DNA of 64,000 bases from Crocinitomix sp. (GTDB taxonomy: Bacteria; Bacteroidota; Bacteroidia; Flavobacteriales_D; Crocinitomicaceae), in assembly GCA_013138735.1 (NCBI GenBank), contig WTCE01000019.1, positions 62,001 to 126,000 on the forward strand, read 5' to 3'. A program made the position numbers and the translations under genes. Shown here one piece after another: positions 50,648 to 60,692 of this stretch. Positions within the stretch are counted from its first letter, which is position 1. Each line of letters opens with the position of its first letter. The notes below the pieces were generated by a model that had not been told where the DNA came from, searched no databases, and saw only the letters and a program-made list of their open reading frames with translations.

Positions 50648-53362
50648 ATGAGTTTACATCCTGATTATAACGGTAACTATATTTACAAATGGGGACATCT
50701 TCCCAACATGAAGTTGAGTGGTTTAGAACCTTTAGAGGTTACTCCTGAATCCAATTTTATAAATATTGGTGAACGAACAAATGTTGCAGGATCAAAAAAG
50801 TTTCTTCGCTTAATTAAGGAGGAGGAGTTTGACGAAGCCCTTTCAATTGCACGAGATCAAGTTGAAGGTGGCGCCCAAATCATTGACATCAATATGGATG
50901 ATGGTTTGATTGAAGGGAAAGAGGTAATGGTTCAGTTTTTGAATTTAATCGCTTCTGAACCTGACATTTCTCGCATCCCAATTATGATCGACTCATCCAA
51001 ATGGGAGATTATTGAAGCAGGTTTAAAATGCGTGCAGGGCAAATGTATTGTGAACTCAATAAGTCTGAAAGAAGGAAAGGCAAAGTTTGTCAGTGAAGCG
51101 AAAAAAATTCGCCAATATGGTGCAGCAGTGGTTGTAATGGCTTTTGATGAATTAGGTCAAGCAGATACGTACCAGCGCAGAATTCAAATCTGTGAAGAAT
51201 CTTATCGCATATTGGTAGATGAAGTTAATTTCCCTCCACAGGATATTATTTTTGATCCGAACGTTTTTCCAGTAGCAACCGGAATGGACGAACACCGCAG
51301 AAATGCTGTGGATTTTTTCTTGGCAACAAGGTGGATTCGTGAAAACCTTCCTGGCGCTCATGTTAGCGGAGGAATCAGTAATGTTTCATTTTCATTTAGA
51401 GGAAATAATGTGGTTCGCGAAGCCATGCATTCGGCCTTTCTTTATCACGCCATTAACGAAGGTTTAGACATGGGGATTGTCAATCCAGCTATGTTGGAAG
51501 TTTATGATGAAATTCCAATTGATTTGTTGACACATGTTGAGGATGTTTTATTGGATAGACGAGATGATGCAACCGAGCGCCTATTAGAATTTGCCGAAAC
51601 GGTAACAGGATCTGGCAAGGTGCGTGTCGTAAATTTAGAATGGCGGGATGGGAGTTTGCAAGAACGCTTGACGCATTCATTAGTGAAAGGTGTTGCAGAT
51701 TATATTATTGAAGATATAGAAGAAGCGCGCCAAGTTGTGGACGAACCGATTGAGGTTATTGAAAACTTTTTGATGAATGGAATGAACGTGGTAGGCGACC
51801 TTTTTGGAGCCGGAAAAATGTTCTTACCACAAGTTGTAAAATCGGCGCGAGTAATGAAAAAAGCTGTTGCCTATTTATTGCCTTATATTGAAGCATCTAA
51901 AACTGAAAACCGATCTAAAGGGAAAGTTTTAATGGCTACTGTTAAGGGAGATGTGCATGATATTGGAAAAAATATTGTAGCAGTGGTATTAGGTTGTAAC
52001 AACTACGATATTATTGATTTGGGGGTAATGGTTCCAGCTAATAAAATAATAGCCGCCGCGCAAGAACATCAAGTAGATGTGATTGGATTAAGTGGCTTGA
52101 TCACTCCTTCTTTAGATGAAATGGTTCATGTGGCCAAAGAAATGGAGTTGCTTGGAATGGAGTTACCCTTATTAATTGGTGGCGCTACTACATCAAAAGT
52201 TCACACGGCGGTAAAAATTGATCAGCATTATACAAAAGGTCAAACGATTCATGTTTTGGATGCTTCTAGATCTGTAACTGTGGTGAGTAGTTTGTTGGGC
52301 GATAAGAAGGATGCACTCATTGAACAGGTTCAAAATGAATACGAAACTGTTCGCACAAATTATGCGAAGAAAAAAGGGTTCAAGAAATACTTATCAATCG
52401 CCGAAGCACGCAAGAACAAGTTTAATATCGAATGGAAAACTGAAGATATTGCAGTTCCAAAACTAATTGGTTTAGAACAATTGAACGATTATGACTTGAA
52501 TGAGCTTCGTGAATATATTGATTGGACACCCTTTTTCCATACTTGGGAAATGCGCGGAAAATATCCAGCTATTTTGGAGCACGAGCACATGGGAGCAGAA
52601 GCGACCAAATTATTTAAAGAAGCGAATGTCATGTTGGACAAAATCATTGCTGAAAAATGGTTAACCGCGAAAGCAAGTGTTGGAATTTGGCCAGCAAACT
52701 CAGTAAATGATGATGATATTGAAATATATTCGGATGAAAATAGAGATACGGTTATTCACACACAATATGGCTTGCGTCAACAATTGAAAAAATCCAAAGC
52801 TGCTAGTAATGTTTGCGTGGCAGATTTTATTGCGCCAAAAGAAAGCGGCATTCAAGATTACATTGGTGGGTTTGTCGTAACCACTGGCTTAGGCATTGAA
52901 AAAAGGGTGGCTGAATTCGAAGCGGATCATGATGATTATCATGCAATCTTATTAAAAGCACTAGCAGATAGGCTTGCTGAAGCATTTGCAGAACGCTTGC
53001 ACGAATTAGTACGTCAGTCCTATTGGGGGTATGAAAAATCGCAACTAGACATAAAGGACCTAATCAAAGAAACCTATCGTGGAATTCGACCTGCACCTGG
53101 TTATCCTGCAAATCCTGACCATACTGAAAAGCCTGGTTTATTTAAACTTTTAAACGCCGAAGAACTAACGGGTGTTTCTTTAACTGAATCAATGGCAATG
53201 TATCCAACAGCCTCTGTAAGCGGTTGGTATTTCGCACATCCTGAATCGCATTATTTTGGTGTTGGTAAAATAAAAATCGACCAAGTTGAGCGATTATCAG
53301 CCGAAAAAGGAATTGAGCTACCTCGCATGAAACAGTGGTTGAGTAGTAATTTGGAGGAATAA
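50648..53362 (+). CDS. metH: Methionine synthase MetH2 (folate, cobalamin and activation domains)
   Basis: 904 residues, the C-terminal three modules of cobalamin-dependent methionine synthase. Residues about 25-330 form the methyltetrahydrofolate-binding domain ([42 protein letters not shown]). The B12 cap (about 340-420) and B12-binding domain follow with GDVHDIGKN and the cobalt-ligand H437; then [14 protein letters not shown] and [17 protein letters not shown]. The C-terminal activation domain binds SAM ([20 protein letters not shown]). The homocysteine domain is absent from this protein and its usual separate gene, metH1, is only a remnant upstream. Methionine synthesis by this route therefore needs a homocysteine domain encoded elsewhere. 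The leader contains simple repeats. Confidence 0.95.
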   Translation: MSLHPDYNGNYIYKWGHLPNMKLSGLEPLEVTPESNFINIGERTNVAGSKKFLRLIKEEEFDEALSIARDQVEGGAQIIDINMDDGLIEGKEVMVQFLNLIASEPDISRIPIMIDSSKWEIIEAGLKCVQGKCIVNSISLKEGKAKFVSEAKKIRQYGAAVVVMAFDELGQADTYQRRIQICEESYRILVDEVNFPPQDIIFDPNVFPVATGMDEHRRNAVDFFLATRWIRENLPGAHVSGGISNVSFSFRGNNVVREAMHSAFLYHAINEGLDMGIVNPAMLEVYDEIPIDLLTHVEDVLLDRRDDATERLLEFAETVTGSGKVRVVNLEWRDGSLQERLTHSLVKGVADYIIEDIEEARQVVDEPIEVIENFLMNGMNVVGDLFGAGKMFLPQVVKSARVMKKAVAYLLPYIEASKTENRSKGKVLMATVKGDVHDIGKNIVAVVLGCNNYDIIDLGVMVPANKIIAAAQEHQVDVIGLSGLITPSLDEMVHVAKEMELLGMELPLLIGGATTSKVHTAVKIDQHYTKGQTIHVLDASRSVTVVSSLLGDKKDALIEQVQNEYETVRTNYAKKKGFKKYLSIAEARKNKFNIEWKTEDIAVPKLIGLEQLNDYDLNELREYIDWTPFFHTWEMRGKYPAILEHEHMGAEATKLFKEANVMLDKIIAEKWLTAKASVGIWPANSVNDDDIEIYSDENRDTVIHTQYGLRQQLKKSKAASNVCVADFIAPKESGIQDYIGGFVVTTGLGIEKRVAEFEADHDDYHAILLKALADRLAEAFAERLHELVRQSYWGYEKSQLDIKDLIKETYRGIRPAPGYPANPDHTEKPGLFKLLNAEELTGVSLTESMAMYPTASVSGWYFAHPESHYFGVGKIKIDQVERLSAEKGIELPRMKQWLSSNLEE

Positions 53363-53636
53363 ACACCTCTTTTTTATGAATCCCTTCCATTTATGAAATA
53401 GAAGCGTTCACTTTAGTTGAAGACTATTCTTTTTTTAGAGCACGATTTATTTACTTTATTGTTAAATCATATTGTACAATGAATTTCAATTCTATAATAG
53501 TCTAAGCGTTACAATTCGATCGTAAATCACTAATTTTAAGAAAATTAAATCGTGATAATCATTTTTTATGATTATTCAGCCAATTTGGATAATAATTGAA
53601 AAGGTTTTACATTGAGAGAAATAAAATCCAGATATT

Positions 53637-54536
53637 ATGAAATCATTTAAAAAATTCTTGCTCCTCGCTTTCCTTAGTCTCTTCCTTGTCGCATCATGCA
53701 AAAAAGAAGGTACAGGAAATCTTGAATTACGCCTAAACAACCTACCCAACATAGCAGATGGCGTATTTATGTATGAAGGCTGGTTAATCGTAGATTATCA
53801 ACCAGTATCTATTGGACAATTCAGAGCTGATGATATAAATGATACTGATGGAGAGTCCCTTTTATTATTTGACGTGGATAAAAAAATATTGAAGCAAGCG
53901 ACCTCGTTCATGCTTACCATTGAAAAAACGAGTGACCTTGTTGCTGGCCCCAATCAGGTTAAATTTTTAGCAGGAGATTTTAAGGAAAACACAGTTGAAT
54001 TGACAACTAATCATCCGAATGGAATTGGGATCGATTTATCCAAGGTAGGGGGCGAATTTTGGATCGGTACACCGACGGACAATTCTTTAGAAACAAATGA
54101 AGTTTCAGGAATTTGGTTTTACTATCCAGGTGGAATGAACCAACCATTATTATCATTGCCAGAACTTAATAATAATTGGACATACGAAGCTACTGTTAGA
54201 AACTGCGGTTTACGCCTGCCAATTGGTAAATTCACAAAAGCTAGAGGAGCAGATGACAGAAATAACTTTGGAGATATTAATTTCGCTCCGTTATTTCCTG
54301 GAGAGGATTTTATCAGTACGTTAGATGAGGATATTTTGGGCTATTATAACTTCCCCTTAAACCTCAGTAATTATTATGTTAATATTTCTATTTCGCCTAA
54401 AAGGGGGGATAATTTTCAGAATGCAATTACAATTCTCTCAGCGCAAATCCCGGAAACCGCAGAAGCCCATGGCTTTTATAGCTTAACGAATAGGCCAGCC
54501 GAAGATTTCCAATATGGGACAGTTACAAGGAACTAA
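53637..54536 (+). CDS. Lipoprotein of unknown function, paralogue A
   Basis: 299 residues. The signal peptide ends FLVASC (lipidated cysteine at residue 21), followed by KKEGTGNLELRLNNLPNIAD. The start of the mature part resembles anti-sigma-K (RskA)-type extracytoplasmic domains: MYEGWLIVDYQPVSIGQF has the Y-E-G-W-L-I-V-D-x-x-P-V-S-x-G-x-F pattern. No anti-sigma helix or membrane segment is present, so it is not an anti-sigma factor itself. A close paralogue of about 298 residues lies 3 kb downstream (56611). A 21-base motif is shared by the two upstream regions (53490-53510 and 56471-56491). The function is unknown. Confidence 0.8.
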   Translation: MKSFKKFLLLAFLSLFLVASCKKEGTGNLELRLNNLPNIADGVFMYEGWLIVDYQPVSIGQFRADDINDTDGESLLLFDVDKKILKQATSFMLTIEKTSDLVAGPNQVKFLAGDFKENTVELTTNHPNGIGIDLSKVGGEFWIGTPTDNSLETNEVSGIWFYYPGGMNQPLLSLPELNNNWTYEATVRNCGLRLPIGKFTKARGADDRNNFGDINFAPLFPGEDFISTLDEDILGYYNFPLNLSNYYVNISISPKRGDNFQNAITILSAQIPETAEAHGFYSLTNRPAEDFQYGTVTRN

Positions 54537-54611
54537 ATAGTCAAACTATTAATTTGTTATCCGATAATTAACTATGCTTTAGAAAAATCTAAAACAAAGT
54601 CATTTCAATTA

Positions 54612-54944
54612 CTAAACAGCATATTGTTCTTGTAAAAAACTACCGACCTCCTCCTCCATTGCTTTGAATTTTTTGTGAAACACGGCAAAATAAATGATTA
54701 TTGGAATAAGTATCCCTCCCAGTATAAGTGTTACAGCAAAAAGAAGTTTCCCGCCCATAGTAGGAAAATTGCCCGCCACAAGCATTTTATTCTTCCTTAC
54801 TAAAATATTAACACCACAACTTGAGCTTTTCTTTACAATTAGGAATTGTTTCCCTTGCATTTTTAACTTATAATCTGGGAATTTTTCACCTATTACTTGT
54901 TTCAGTTCATCAAAGGTGGGCTGCTTGCTTATTTCAAATTTCAT
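54612..54944 (-). CDS. Small membrane protein of unknown function
   Basis: 110 residues. A soluble N-terminal part (MKFEISKQPTFDELKQVIGE, KLKMQGKQFLIVKKSSSCGV) is followed by a hydrophobic segment of about 22 residues (LLFAVTLILGGILIPIIIYF) and a charged tail. No family is recognised. It lies on the opposite strand in the gap between the first lipoprotein paralogue and the MORN-repeat gene. Codon usage resembles neighbouring genes, so I accept it as a real gene. Confidence 0.65.
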   Translation of the reverse strand: MKFEISKQPTFDELKQVIGEKFPDYKLKMQGKQFLIVKKSSSCGVNILVRKNKMLVAGNFPTMGGKLLFAVTLILGGILIPIIIYFAVFHKKFKAMEEEVGSFLQEQYAV

Positions 54945-55178
54945 TTTTTATATTTTGATCAATAGTAATGGTTTTACTCAAGAAGTTTGTCATCCATTTG
55001 GGTGAAATGCTATTTTCTATGACCTAATGATCAGTAATTAAAGACATGACGTATTTCTCATTAAACATTAAACTAGCAAACGAAATAACTAAGATTATCG
55101 GTTTCAAAACCGCTTGACTCCCTAAAAACTATGTTTGAAACACGCATAAACCTCTGCTAAAATAGGGTGATTACCTTA

Positions 55179-55209
55179 TTGCAACAAGGTTGAAATACAT
55201 TGATCTTTG
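55179..55209 (+). promoter_or_regulatory. Promoter of the MORN-repeat gene, near-leaderless
   Basis: TTG (55179-55181), 20 bases, then GATCTTTG (55202-55209; TAnnTTTG with one change). The ATG at 55214 is four bases after the box. Confidence 0.45.
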
Positions 55210-55213
55210 AAAT

Positions 55214-56365
55214 ATGAGATTAGCATTTACATTATTTATTTTGACACTCATGTCTTTCAGTATCAGCCGGGCACAAGAGGGCGTAGAATACTACTATGAG
55301 AATGGTCAATTAAGGTCTGTTGGAAATTACAACGAAGTCGAGCAACTTTACGGCGAATATATTCAGTATTACAACAATGGTAATGTTGAAATGAAAGGAG
55401 CGTACAATTTAATTGGATATCCTATTAATGAATGGACTTTTTACTACCCCTCTGGTGGTGCACATTTTACAGGCTCTTATAATGATCAAGGTTATGAGCA
55501 TGGTTTATGGAAATTCTATTACGAAGACACCAACGCACTAAGCGCAGAAGGCAGTTATGATGATGCTCGACGCGTTGGTTTTTGGTCATATTATCACAGA
55601 AATGGAAATCTAAAAGAGGCAGGCAAATTTCTTAATAATGAGCCAGAAGGCCCTTGGAAAGAATATCACAAAAACGGAAAAATAGCTGGAGAAGGAAACT
55701 ATAGTAGATTCGGAAATAAAACGGGTATTTGGAAATATTTTGACCCCCTAGGAAACGTAACTGAAGAAAAGGATGAGACAATTCATGTTCGCATAAATCA
55801 TGGGACCCATTATAAGGTATCGAACGGAGACACTGTGGAAACTGGTTTTACGTTAAATGGCAAAAAGCATAGAAAAACAACTGAATTTTATGCAAGTGAT
55901 AAAATTAAGGATGTAGGCGAATACAGTTTCGATAAAAAAGATGGGGAATGGACTAGTTATTATCAAAATGGTAACACACAATGGGTCAGATCATATAAAG
56001 CTGGTCAACTGACTGGAGAATCTCTTTATTATCACGAAAATGGCCAACTTAAGTGTGAGGAGGCTTATGTCAATAATGACGTCATTGGCGAAAGCACCTT
56101 TTATCTGCCCAGCGGGGTTTTAGATTTCAAAACAAAGTCCTATTTTGAAGGCACAGACTACTATGTAGCATTTACTTATTATTATGAAAATGGTAACAAA
56201 AAGCGCGAAGCCATTTTAAAAAATGATAAGAATGATGGAAAAGAAACAGAATATTACGAAAATGGAAATCTAAAATTTGAGGGGAATCAAAAAGATGGAG
56301 AAAAAATAGGCACTTGGATTTATTATAAGGAAAATGGTAGAAAACTTAAAAAAGAGGTTTTTTAA
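55214..56365 (+). CDS. MORN/YwqK-type repeat protein, secreted
   Basis: 383 residues with an N-terminal signal peptide (LAFTLFILTLMSFSISRAQE). The rest is built almost entirely from MORN-variant repeats: YYENGQLRSVGNYNE, YYNNGNVEMKGAYN, YHRNGNLKEAGKF, YHKNGKIAGEGNYS, YYQNGNTQWVRSYKAGQLTG, YHENGQLKCEEAYV and YYENGNLKFEGNQKDGEKIG. MORN_2 repeats form beta-sheet walls, found in YwqK-type antitoxins and in many secreted Bacteroidota proteins. No toxin-like neighbour is present. It lies between the two lipoprotein paralogues. Confidence 0.88.
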   Translation: MRLAFTLFILTLMSFSISRAQEGVEYYYENGQLRSVGNYNEVEQLYGEYIQYYNNGNVEMKGAYNLIGYPINEWTFYYPSGGAHFTGSYNDQGYEHGLWKFYYEDTNALSAEGSYDDARRVGFWSYYHRNGNLKEAGKFLNNEPEGPWKEYHKNGKIAGEGNYSRFGNKTGIWKYFDPLGNVTEEKDETIHVRINHGTHYKVSNGDTVETGFTLNGKKHRKTTEFYASDKIKDVGEYSFDKKDGEWTSYYQNGNTQWVRSYKAGQLTGESLYYHENGQLKCEEAYVNNDVIGESTFYLPSGVLDFKTKSYFEGTDYYVAFTYYYENGNKKREAILKNDKNDGKETEYYENGNLKFEGNQKDGEKIGTWIYYKENGRKLKKEVF

Positions 56366-56610
56366 TAGGCGAAGTAGTAGCGCATATAATAATCCCTTTC
56401 TTTAGAGTAATCCGTACTTTCTCGACCATCTCACTCATAAAATATCGAGTTTTGAAACAAAAATATTGATTTCTATAGTAGTCTAAGGATTCTGTTGAAA
56501 AACAATAATCACATTTTCAACGCGTTATATAAAAGAATCTGTTTTTACACAGAATAGACGCAATTTGGAGGCCACCTTAAAATCGCGTAATTTGAATCAA
56601 ATCCAATATT

Positions 56611-57507
56611 ATGAGATCTTTAAAAAAAATAACATTATTGACAATATTAAGCCTATTTCTATTTGCGTCTTGCAAGAAAGAAGGAACAGCGAATCTTGAA
56701 TTGCGTTTGAATAATTTACCATATATAGGATCGGCACATTTTGAAGGTTGGCTCATTGTCGACAATACACCAGTATCAATTGGACAATTCACTACTTCTA
56801 ACGTGAATGAAGATCCTGGTGGAGATCTCTTATCATTTGATGTAGATAAAAAAACTTTAAAAGAGGCGACTTCTTTCATGGTCACTATTGAAAAAGCAGA
56901 TAACCTTACTGTTGGCCCCAGTCAATTTAAATTTTTAGCAGGAGATTTTAAAGACAACGCAGTTGAATTGACGACAAATCATCCAAATGGTGTAGGCGTT
57001 GATTTGACCTTTGTAAAAGGTGCCTTCTGGATTGGCAGTCCTACAGACAACTCATTAGAAACGAATGAAAAATCAGGAATTTGGTTTTACAGCAATATAG
57101 GCACGGCTTTTCCAACTTTAGATTTACCTGAGCTAGATAACGACTGGACTTATGAAGCTTATTTAGATAATGGTTGTGGCACTTCTTTACCTATAGGAAA
57201 ATTTGAAAAAGTAAGAGGCGCAGACGACAGAAACACTTTCGGGGATCATGCATTTCTACCTGGTTTTCCTGGAGAAGATTTTATTAGAACTTCAGACGAA
57301 ATATTAGGAACCCATTATAATTTCCCAGTTGACGTTAGCAATAGTCATGTAATCATTTCGATTGCACCTAAATTTGGTGACGCCATGGCTAAAACGATCA
57401 GTATACTTTCTATCAAACTTCCAGAAAACGCTCAAGCGAATGAAATGATCTATTTAGAGAGCAAACCAGCAGATAAGTTCCAATATGGAACAGTTGTTCG
57501 CAACTAG
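56611..57507 (+). CDS. Lipoprotein of unknown function, paralogue B
   Basis: 298 residues. The signal peptide ends FLFASC (lipidated cysteine), followed by KKEGTANLELRLNNLPYIGS. It is colinear with paralogue A: EGWLIVDNTPVSIGQF, FKFLAGDFKDNAVELTTNHP, NGVGVD, PTDNSLETN, KSGIWFY and FQYGTVVRN are all near-identical between the copies. The middle differs more. The copies retain the same length and are separated by a minus-strand gene and the MORN gene, so the duplication was not a simple tandem one, or the intervening genes were inserted later. The function is unknown. Confidence 0.8.
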   Translation: MRSLKKITLLTILSLFLFASCKKEGTANLELRLNNLPYIGSAHFEGWLIVDNTPVSIGQFTTSNVNEDPGGDLLSFDVDKKTLKEATSFMVTIEKADNLTVGPSQFKFLAGDFKDNAVELTTNHPNGVGVDLTFVKGAFWIGSPTDNSLETNEKSGIWFYSNIGTAFPTLDLPELDNDWTYEAYLDNGCGTSLPIGKFEKVRGADDRNTFGDHAFLPGFPGEDFIRTSDEILGTHYNFPVDVSNSHVIISIAPKFGDAMAKTISILSIKLPENAQANEMIYLESKPADKFQYGTVVRN

Positions 57508-57641
57508 GTACATAATCTATTTTAGCCTTTGCCTTAGATTTTGGGTTGATTCTACTTCAGGTCTAGAAATTTCAAAGAACTTCCACGAACAATACACTGA
57601 ATTACTTGTTTTAATTTAAGACGTTAAATGTTCAGAAATTC

Positions 57642-58943
57642 ATGGAAGAAATAACATTTTTTTGGCTACGGAGAGATTTCAGGTTGAATGACAATACTGG
57701 GCTTAATTCTGCCTTGCGCAACAACTCGAATGTTCAACTTGTTTTTATTTACGACACTTCTATTTTGGATGAACTCCCCAAGGATGATGCTCGCGTAACT
57801 TTCATTTGGCAATACCTAGAAAAATTGAATAAGGAGTTAAACGCATATGGATCAAGTGTCTTAGTAAAGCATGGCAATCCAATTGAAGTTTGGAAGGAAC
57901 TCTTAAGCGAATTCAATATCGCTAATTTATATACCAATCGCGATTATGAACCAAGAGCGATTGCCCGCGATAAAAAAGTTCGTTTTTTAATGGAAACGAA
58001 TGGCGTTAATTACCTTGACTTTAAAGATCATGTATTTTTTGAAAAGGCTGAAGTCTTAAAAGCAGATGGAACGCCCTATACTATTTACACGCCCTATAAA
58101 AACAAATGGCTTGAAAAGTATGCCAGAACAAATATTGAAATCCCGAAAAAAGAAGAACAATTAAACGCGTGTTATTCCAAAAGCAACTTTGAAATCCCTT
58201 CGCTAAAATCAATAGGATTTATTGAAAACAAACAACAGTCATTTGATTATGATTTAAAGGGAGTTGATAATTATGACCAACATAGAGACTATCCGTTTAT
58301 TGATAAAACTACGCGATTGGGACACCATTTGCGCTTTGGAACAATCAGTATTCGCAGTTTAGTTGCCTTTTCTACATCTAAAAACAGCACCTTTTTATCC
58401 GAATTGATTTGGCGGGATTTCTTTTCTCAAATACTAGCCCATTTCCCTCATGTACTTGAAGGTCCTTTTAAGAAAAAATATGCCAATATTGAATGGCGAA
58501 ATAATGAAAAGGAATTTCAATTATGGTGTGAAGGCAAAACGGGATATCCGATTGTGGATGCAGGAATGCGTCAACTAAATGCAACGGGCTTTATGCACAA
58601 TCGTGTCAGAATGGTAGTGGCCAGTTTTTTAATTAAACACTTATTGATTGATTGGCGTTGGGGCGAAGCTTATTTTGCTGAAAAATTATTGGATTTTGAC
58701 TTAGCATCTAACAATGGCAATTGGCAATGGGCTGCTGGAACGGGATGTGATTCTGCGCCTTATTTCCGTGTATTTAATCCAACCTTGCAACAAGAAAAAT
58801 TTGACAAGCAACGCAGCTATATTCAACACTGGATTCCTGATTTTAATTCAGAAAATTATTTAAAGCCAATAGTGGAACATAAAATGGCCCGCGTTCGAGC
58901 GATTGATACATACAAGACTGCATTGGAGCAATATGAAGCTTAA
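57642..58943 (+). CDS. phrB: Deoxyribodipyrimidine photolyase (class I)
   Basis: 433 residues. The enzyme repairs UV-made pyrimidine dimers using FADH and blue light. N-terminal photolyase domain (EITFFWLRRDFRLNDNTGL) is an alpha/beta Rossmann domain. The C-terminal FAD domain carries RLGHHLRFGTISIRSLVAF, SELIWRDFFSQIL, GYPIVDAGMRQLNATGFMHN, RVRMVVASFLIKHLLIDW, GEAYFAEKLLDFDLASNNGN and WQWAAGTGCDSAPYFRVFNP, which includes the tryptophans used for electron transfer. It is of normal length for class I CPD photolyases. It is followed by the epimerase gene (tail 41 bases to the frame start, 113 to the chosen ATG), which probably shares the transcript. Confidence 0.93.
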   Translation: MEEITFFWLRRDFRLNDNTGLNSALRNNSNVQLVFIYDTSILDELPKDDARVTFIWQYLEKLNKELNAYGSSVLVKHGNPIEVWKELLSEFNIANLYTNRDYEPRAIARDKKVRFLMETNGVNYLDFKDHVFFEKAEVLKADGTPYTIYTPYKNKWLEKYARTNIEIPKKEEQLNACYSKSNFEIPSLKSIGFIENKQQSFDYDLKGVDNYDQHRDYPFIDKTTRLGHHLRFGTISIRSLVAFSTSKNSTFLSELIWRDFFSQILAHFPHVLEGPFKKKYANIEWRNNEKEFQLWCEGKTGYPIVDAGMRQLNATGFMHNRVRMVVASFLIKHLLIDWRWGEAYFAEKLLDFDLASNNGNWQWAAGTGCDSAPYFRVFNPTLQQEKFDKQRSYIQHWIPDFNSENYLKPIVEHKMARVRAIDTYKTALEQYEA

Positions 58944-59055
58944 AGTTATTGTATTGTTAAAATAGAATAGTGTTCTGTTTTATGTGTTAAGTTTATTGAC
59001 TCAGATCAGTAAACACAGAATACAAAAATTTAATTATCATCCTTTATTCAAGATT

Positions 59056-59961
59056 ATGGAAACAGTTTTAATAACAGGCGGAAGCGGTTTAATTGGTCAA
59101 GCGCTAAGCGAATTGTTAATGCAACATGGTTATACTGTTCGACATTTATCACGAACTGTAAAAGGCAACGAAAAATATCCAACCTTCAAATGGGATTTAA
59201 GTCAAAATGAATTGGATTCGAAAGCATTGGAAAATGTGAATCATATTATACATTTAGCAGGAGAAAATGTGGGCGAAGGAAGATGGACAGCTGCGCGTAA
59301 AAAACGCATTTTATCCAGCCGAGTTGACACCGTAGCATTAATTCAATCAAAGCTCCAACCGAATCAATTAAAATCCTTTATATCAGCTTCTGGTATCAGT
59401 TATTACGGCACCAAAACTACTGAAAACATATTTAAAGAAAGTGATCCAAAAGGAACAGACTTTTTAGCAGATATAAGTGTACAATGGGAGAAAAAAGCAT
59501 TCGAAATGTCATCACTTGCAAGTCGTGTTGTAGCCTTACGAACTGGCGTAGTATTAAGTTCAAAAGGAGGAGCACTCGAAAAATTACAAAAGCCTATAAA
59601 AATAGGCATTGGATCTGCTTTAGGTTCTGGCAAACAATACATGCCATGGATTCATATCAAAGACTTATGTAATCTTTATTTAGAAGCAGTGCAAAACACA
59701 AAACTTGAAGGTGTTTACAATGCCGTTTCATCACAACATACCACCAATTTAGAAATGACGCAAGGCGTTGCTAAAGTTTTTGGTAAGAAGCTGTGGGCAC
59801 CAAAAGTCCCGGCGTTTATTTTGAAATTATTATTTGGAGAAATGGCTCAAATTATTTTGGAAGGCAGTAGAATCGACAATTCTAAAATTAAAGCAGCAGG
59901 TATTGCCTTTGAATTTGAGGATTTGGATGGAGCCTTAAACGACTTAATTTCTAAGAATTAA
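59056..59961 (+). CDS. TIGR01777 family NAD-dependent epimerase/dehydratase (YfcH-like)
   Basis: 301 residues from the ATG at 59056 (METVLITGGSGLIGQALSEL); the frame is open 24 codons further up without a good start. The N-terminal Rossmann loop TGGSGLIG is the NAD(P)-binding site; other family marks are NVNHIIHLAGENVGEGRW, RKKRILSSRVD, SFISASGISYYG and MPWIHIKDLCNLY. The family, which includes YfcH, has extended-SDR folds with an unknown substrate. It ends at 59961, immediately before the stop codon of the convergent lipoprotein gene (59962), with no base between them. Confidence 0.9.
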   Translation: METVLITGGSGLIGQALSELLMQHGYTVRHLSRTVKGNEKYPTFKWDLSQNELDSKALENVNHIIHLAGENVGEGRWTAARKKRILSSRVDTVALIQSKLQPNQLKSFISASGISYYGTKTTENIFKESDPKGTDFLADISVQWEKKAFEMSSLASRVVALRTGVVLSSKGGALEKLQKPIKIGIGSALGSGKQYMPWIHIKDLCNLYLEAVQNTKLEGVYNAVSSQHTTNLEMTQGVAKVFGKKLWAPKVPAFILKLLFGEMAQIILEGSRIDNSKIKAAGIAFEFEDLDGALNDLISKN

Positions 59962-60618
59962 TCAAGAACAATTCGTGAAAGGATTACCACAACACCATTC
60001 AGCTTTCATCCATCCTTTGCGGTAATAATCGTCATAAGACAGTTCTATCAACACCCAATCATTACAAGCATCTAAAATTCTTAATCCGCCAGATTCTATA
60101 TCAATAGTTCCCGTTTCTTTACTCGACTCATCTGCCGATTCATATAAAGTAATGGACTGATTCCCATAATTCCGAGTATCTGTGGCCACCACTGACTGGT
60201 GCACCCAACCAAATCCTCCAGGAACTTCCAGATCTTCCTCAACTCCTAAAAGCGGACCTTTAAACTTAAACCAACCATTGGTTACCTCAATAATGGTTAA
60301 CATGTACTCTTGCTCTACCTCGCCATGCAGCAATTCCATAATAATGTCACCGCTCGGTGCATTTCTAACATTCGTAAATGCTTCGCCAGGGTCAGATATA
60401 TAGACATCAAAATTTGTTTTGCAACTATTAATTTCTAAATCAGTTTGTTCCTCTTCAATCCCCTCGTTTGTATCCGATCCTTCAGTTTCAATCTGTAATT
60501 CAGGTATTTCAGGTTGATTTGTAGTTGGATCAGGAAGAAGTTCTGCATTCTCATAATTAGCTTCGCCACCGCAACTCGCTATTGTCAGAGCCACTAATAT
60601 CAATCCTACTAATTTCAT
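59962..60618 (-). CDS. Lipoprotein with SH3-like domain
   Basis: 218 residues from the ATG at 60618 (MKLVGLILVALTIASCGGEA), lipidated cysteine at 16; an ATG at 60627 would add MRS. Residues about 20-60 are acidic and low-complexity (ETEGSDTNEGIEEEQTDLE). The C-terminal part (NFDVYISDPGEAFTNVRNAP, HGEVEQEYMLTIIEVTNGWF, PGGFGWVHQSVVATDTRNYG) resembles bacterial SH3 domains. A role in cell-envelope or protein binding is possible. The four C-terminal cysteines (LDACNDWV, WCCGNPFTNC) may form disulfides. It abuts the epimerase stop codon exactly. Confidence 0.7.
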   Translation of the reverse strand: MKLVGLILVALTIASCGGEANYENAELLPDPTTNQPEIPELQIETEGSDTNEGIEEEQTDLEINSCKTNFDVYISDPGEAFTNVRNAPSGDIIMELLHGEVEQEYMLTIIEVTNGWFKFKGPLLGVEEDLEVPGGFGWVHQSVVATDTRNYGNQSITLYESADESSKETGTIDIESGGLRILDACNDWVLIELSYDDYYRKGWMKAEWCCGNPFTNCS

Positions 60619-60692
60619 ACTTCTCATTTTTTAATTTTCAATACTGATGTTTGATTTCCGCCCAATTGTTCCCATGCGCTTTCATAGCTCAA

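Noticed and set aside
53345-53380. Short hairpin with T-run after metH2 as a terminator
   Set aside because: Only four or five base pairs (GAGG with CCTC) can form; too weak to call.
57749-57937. Minus-strand frame inside the photolyase gene
   Set aside because: Overlaps a clearly conserved gene and shows no protein-like motif.
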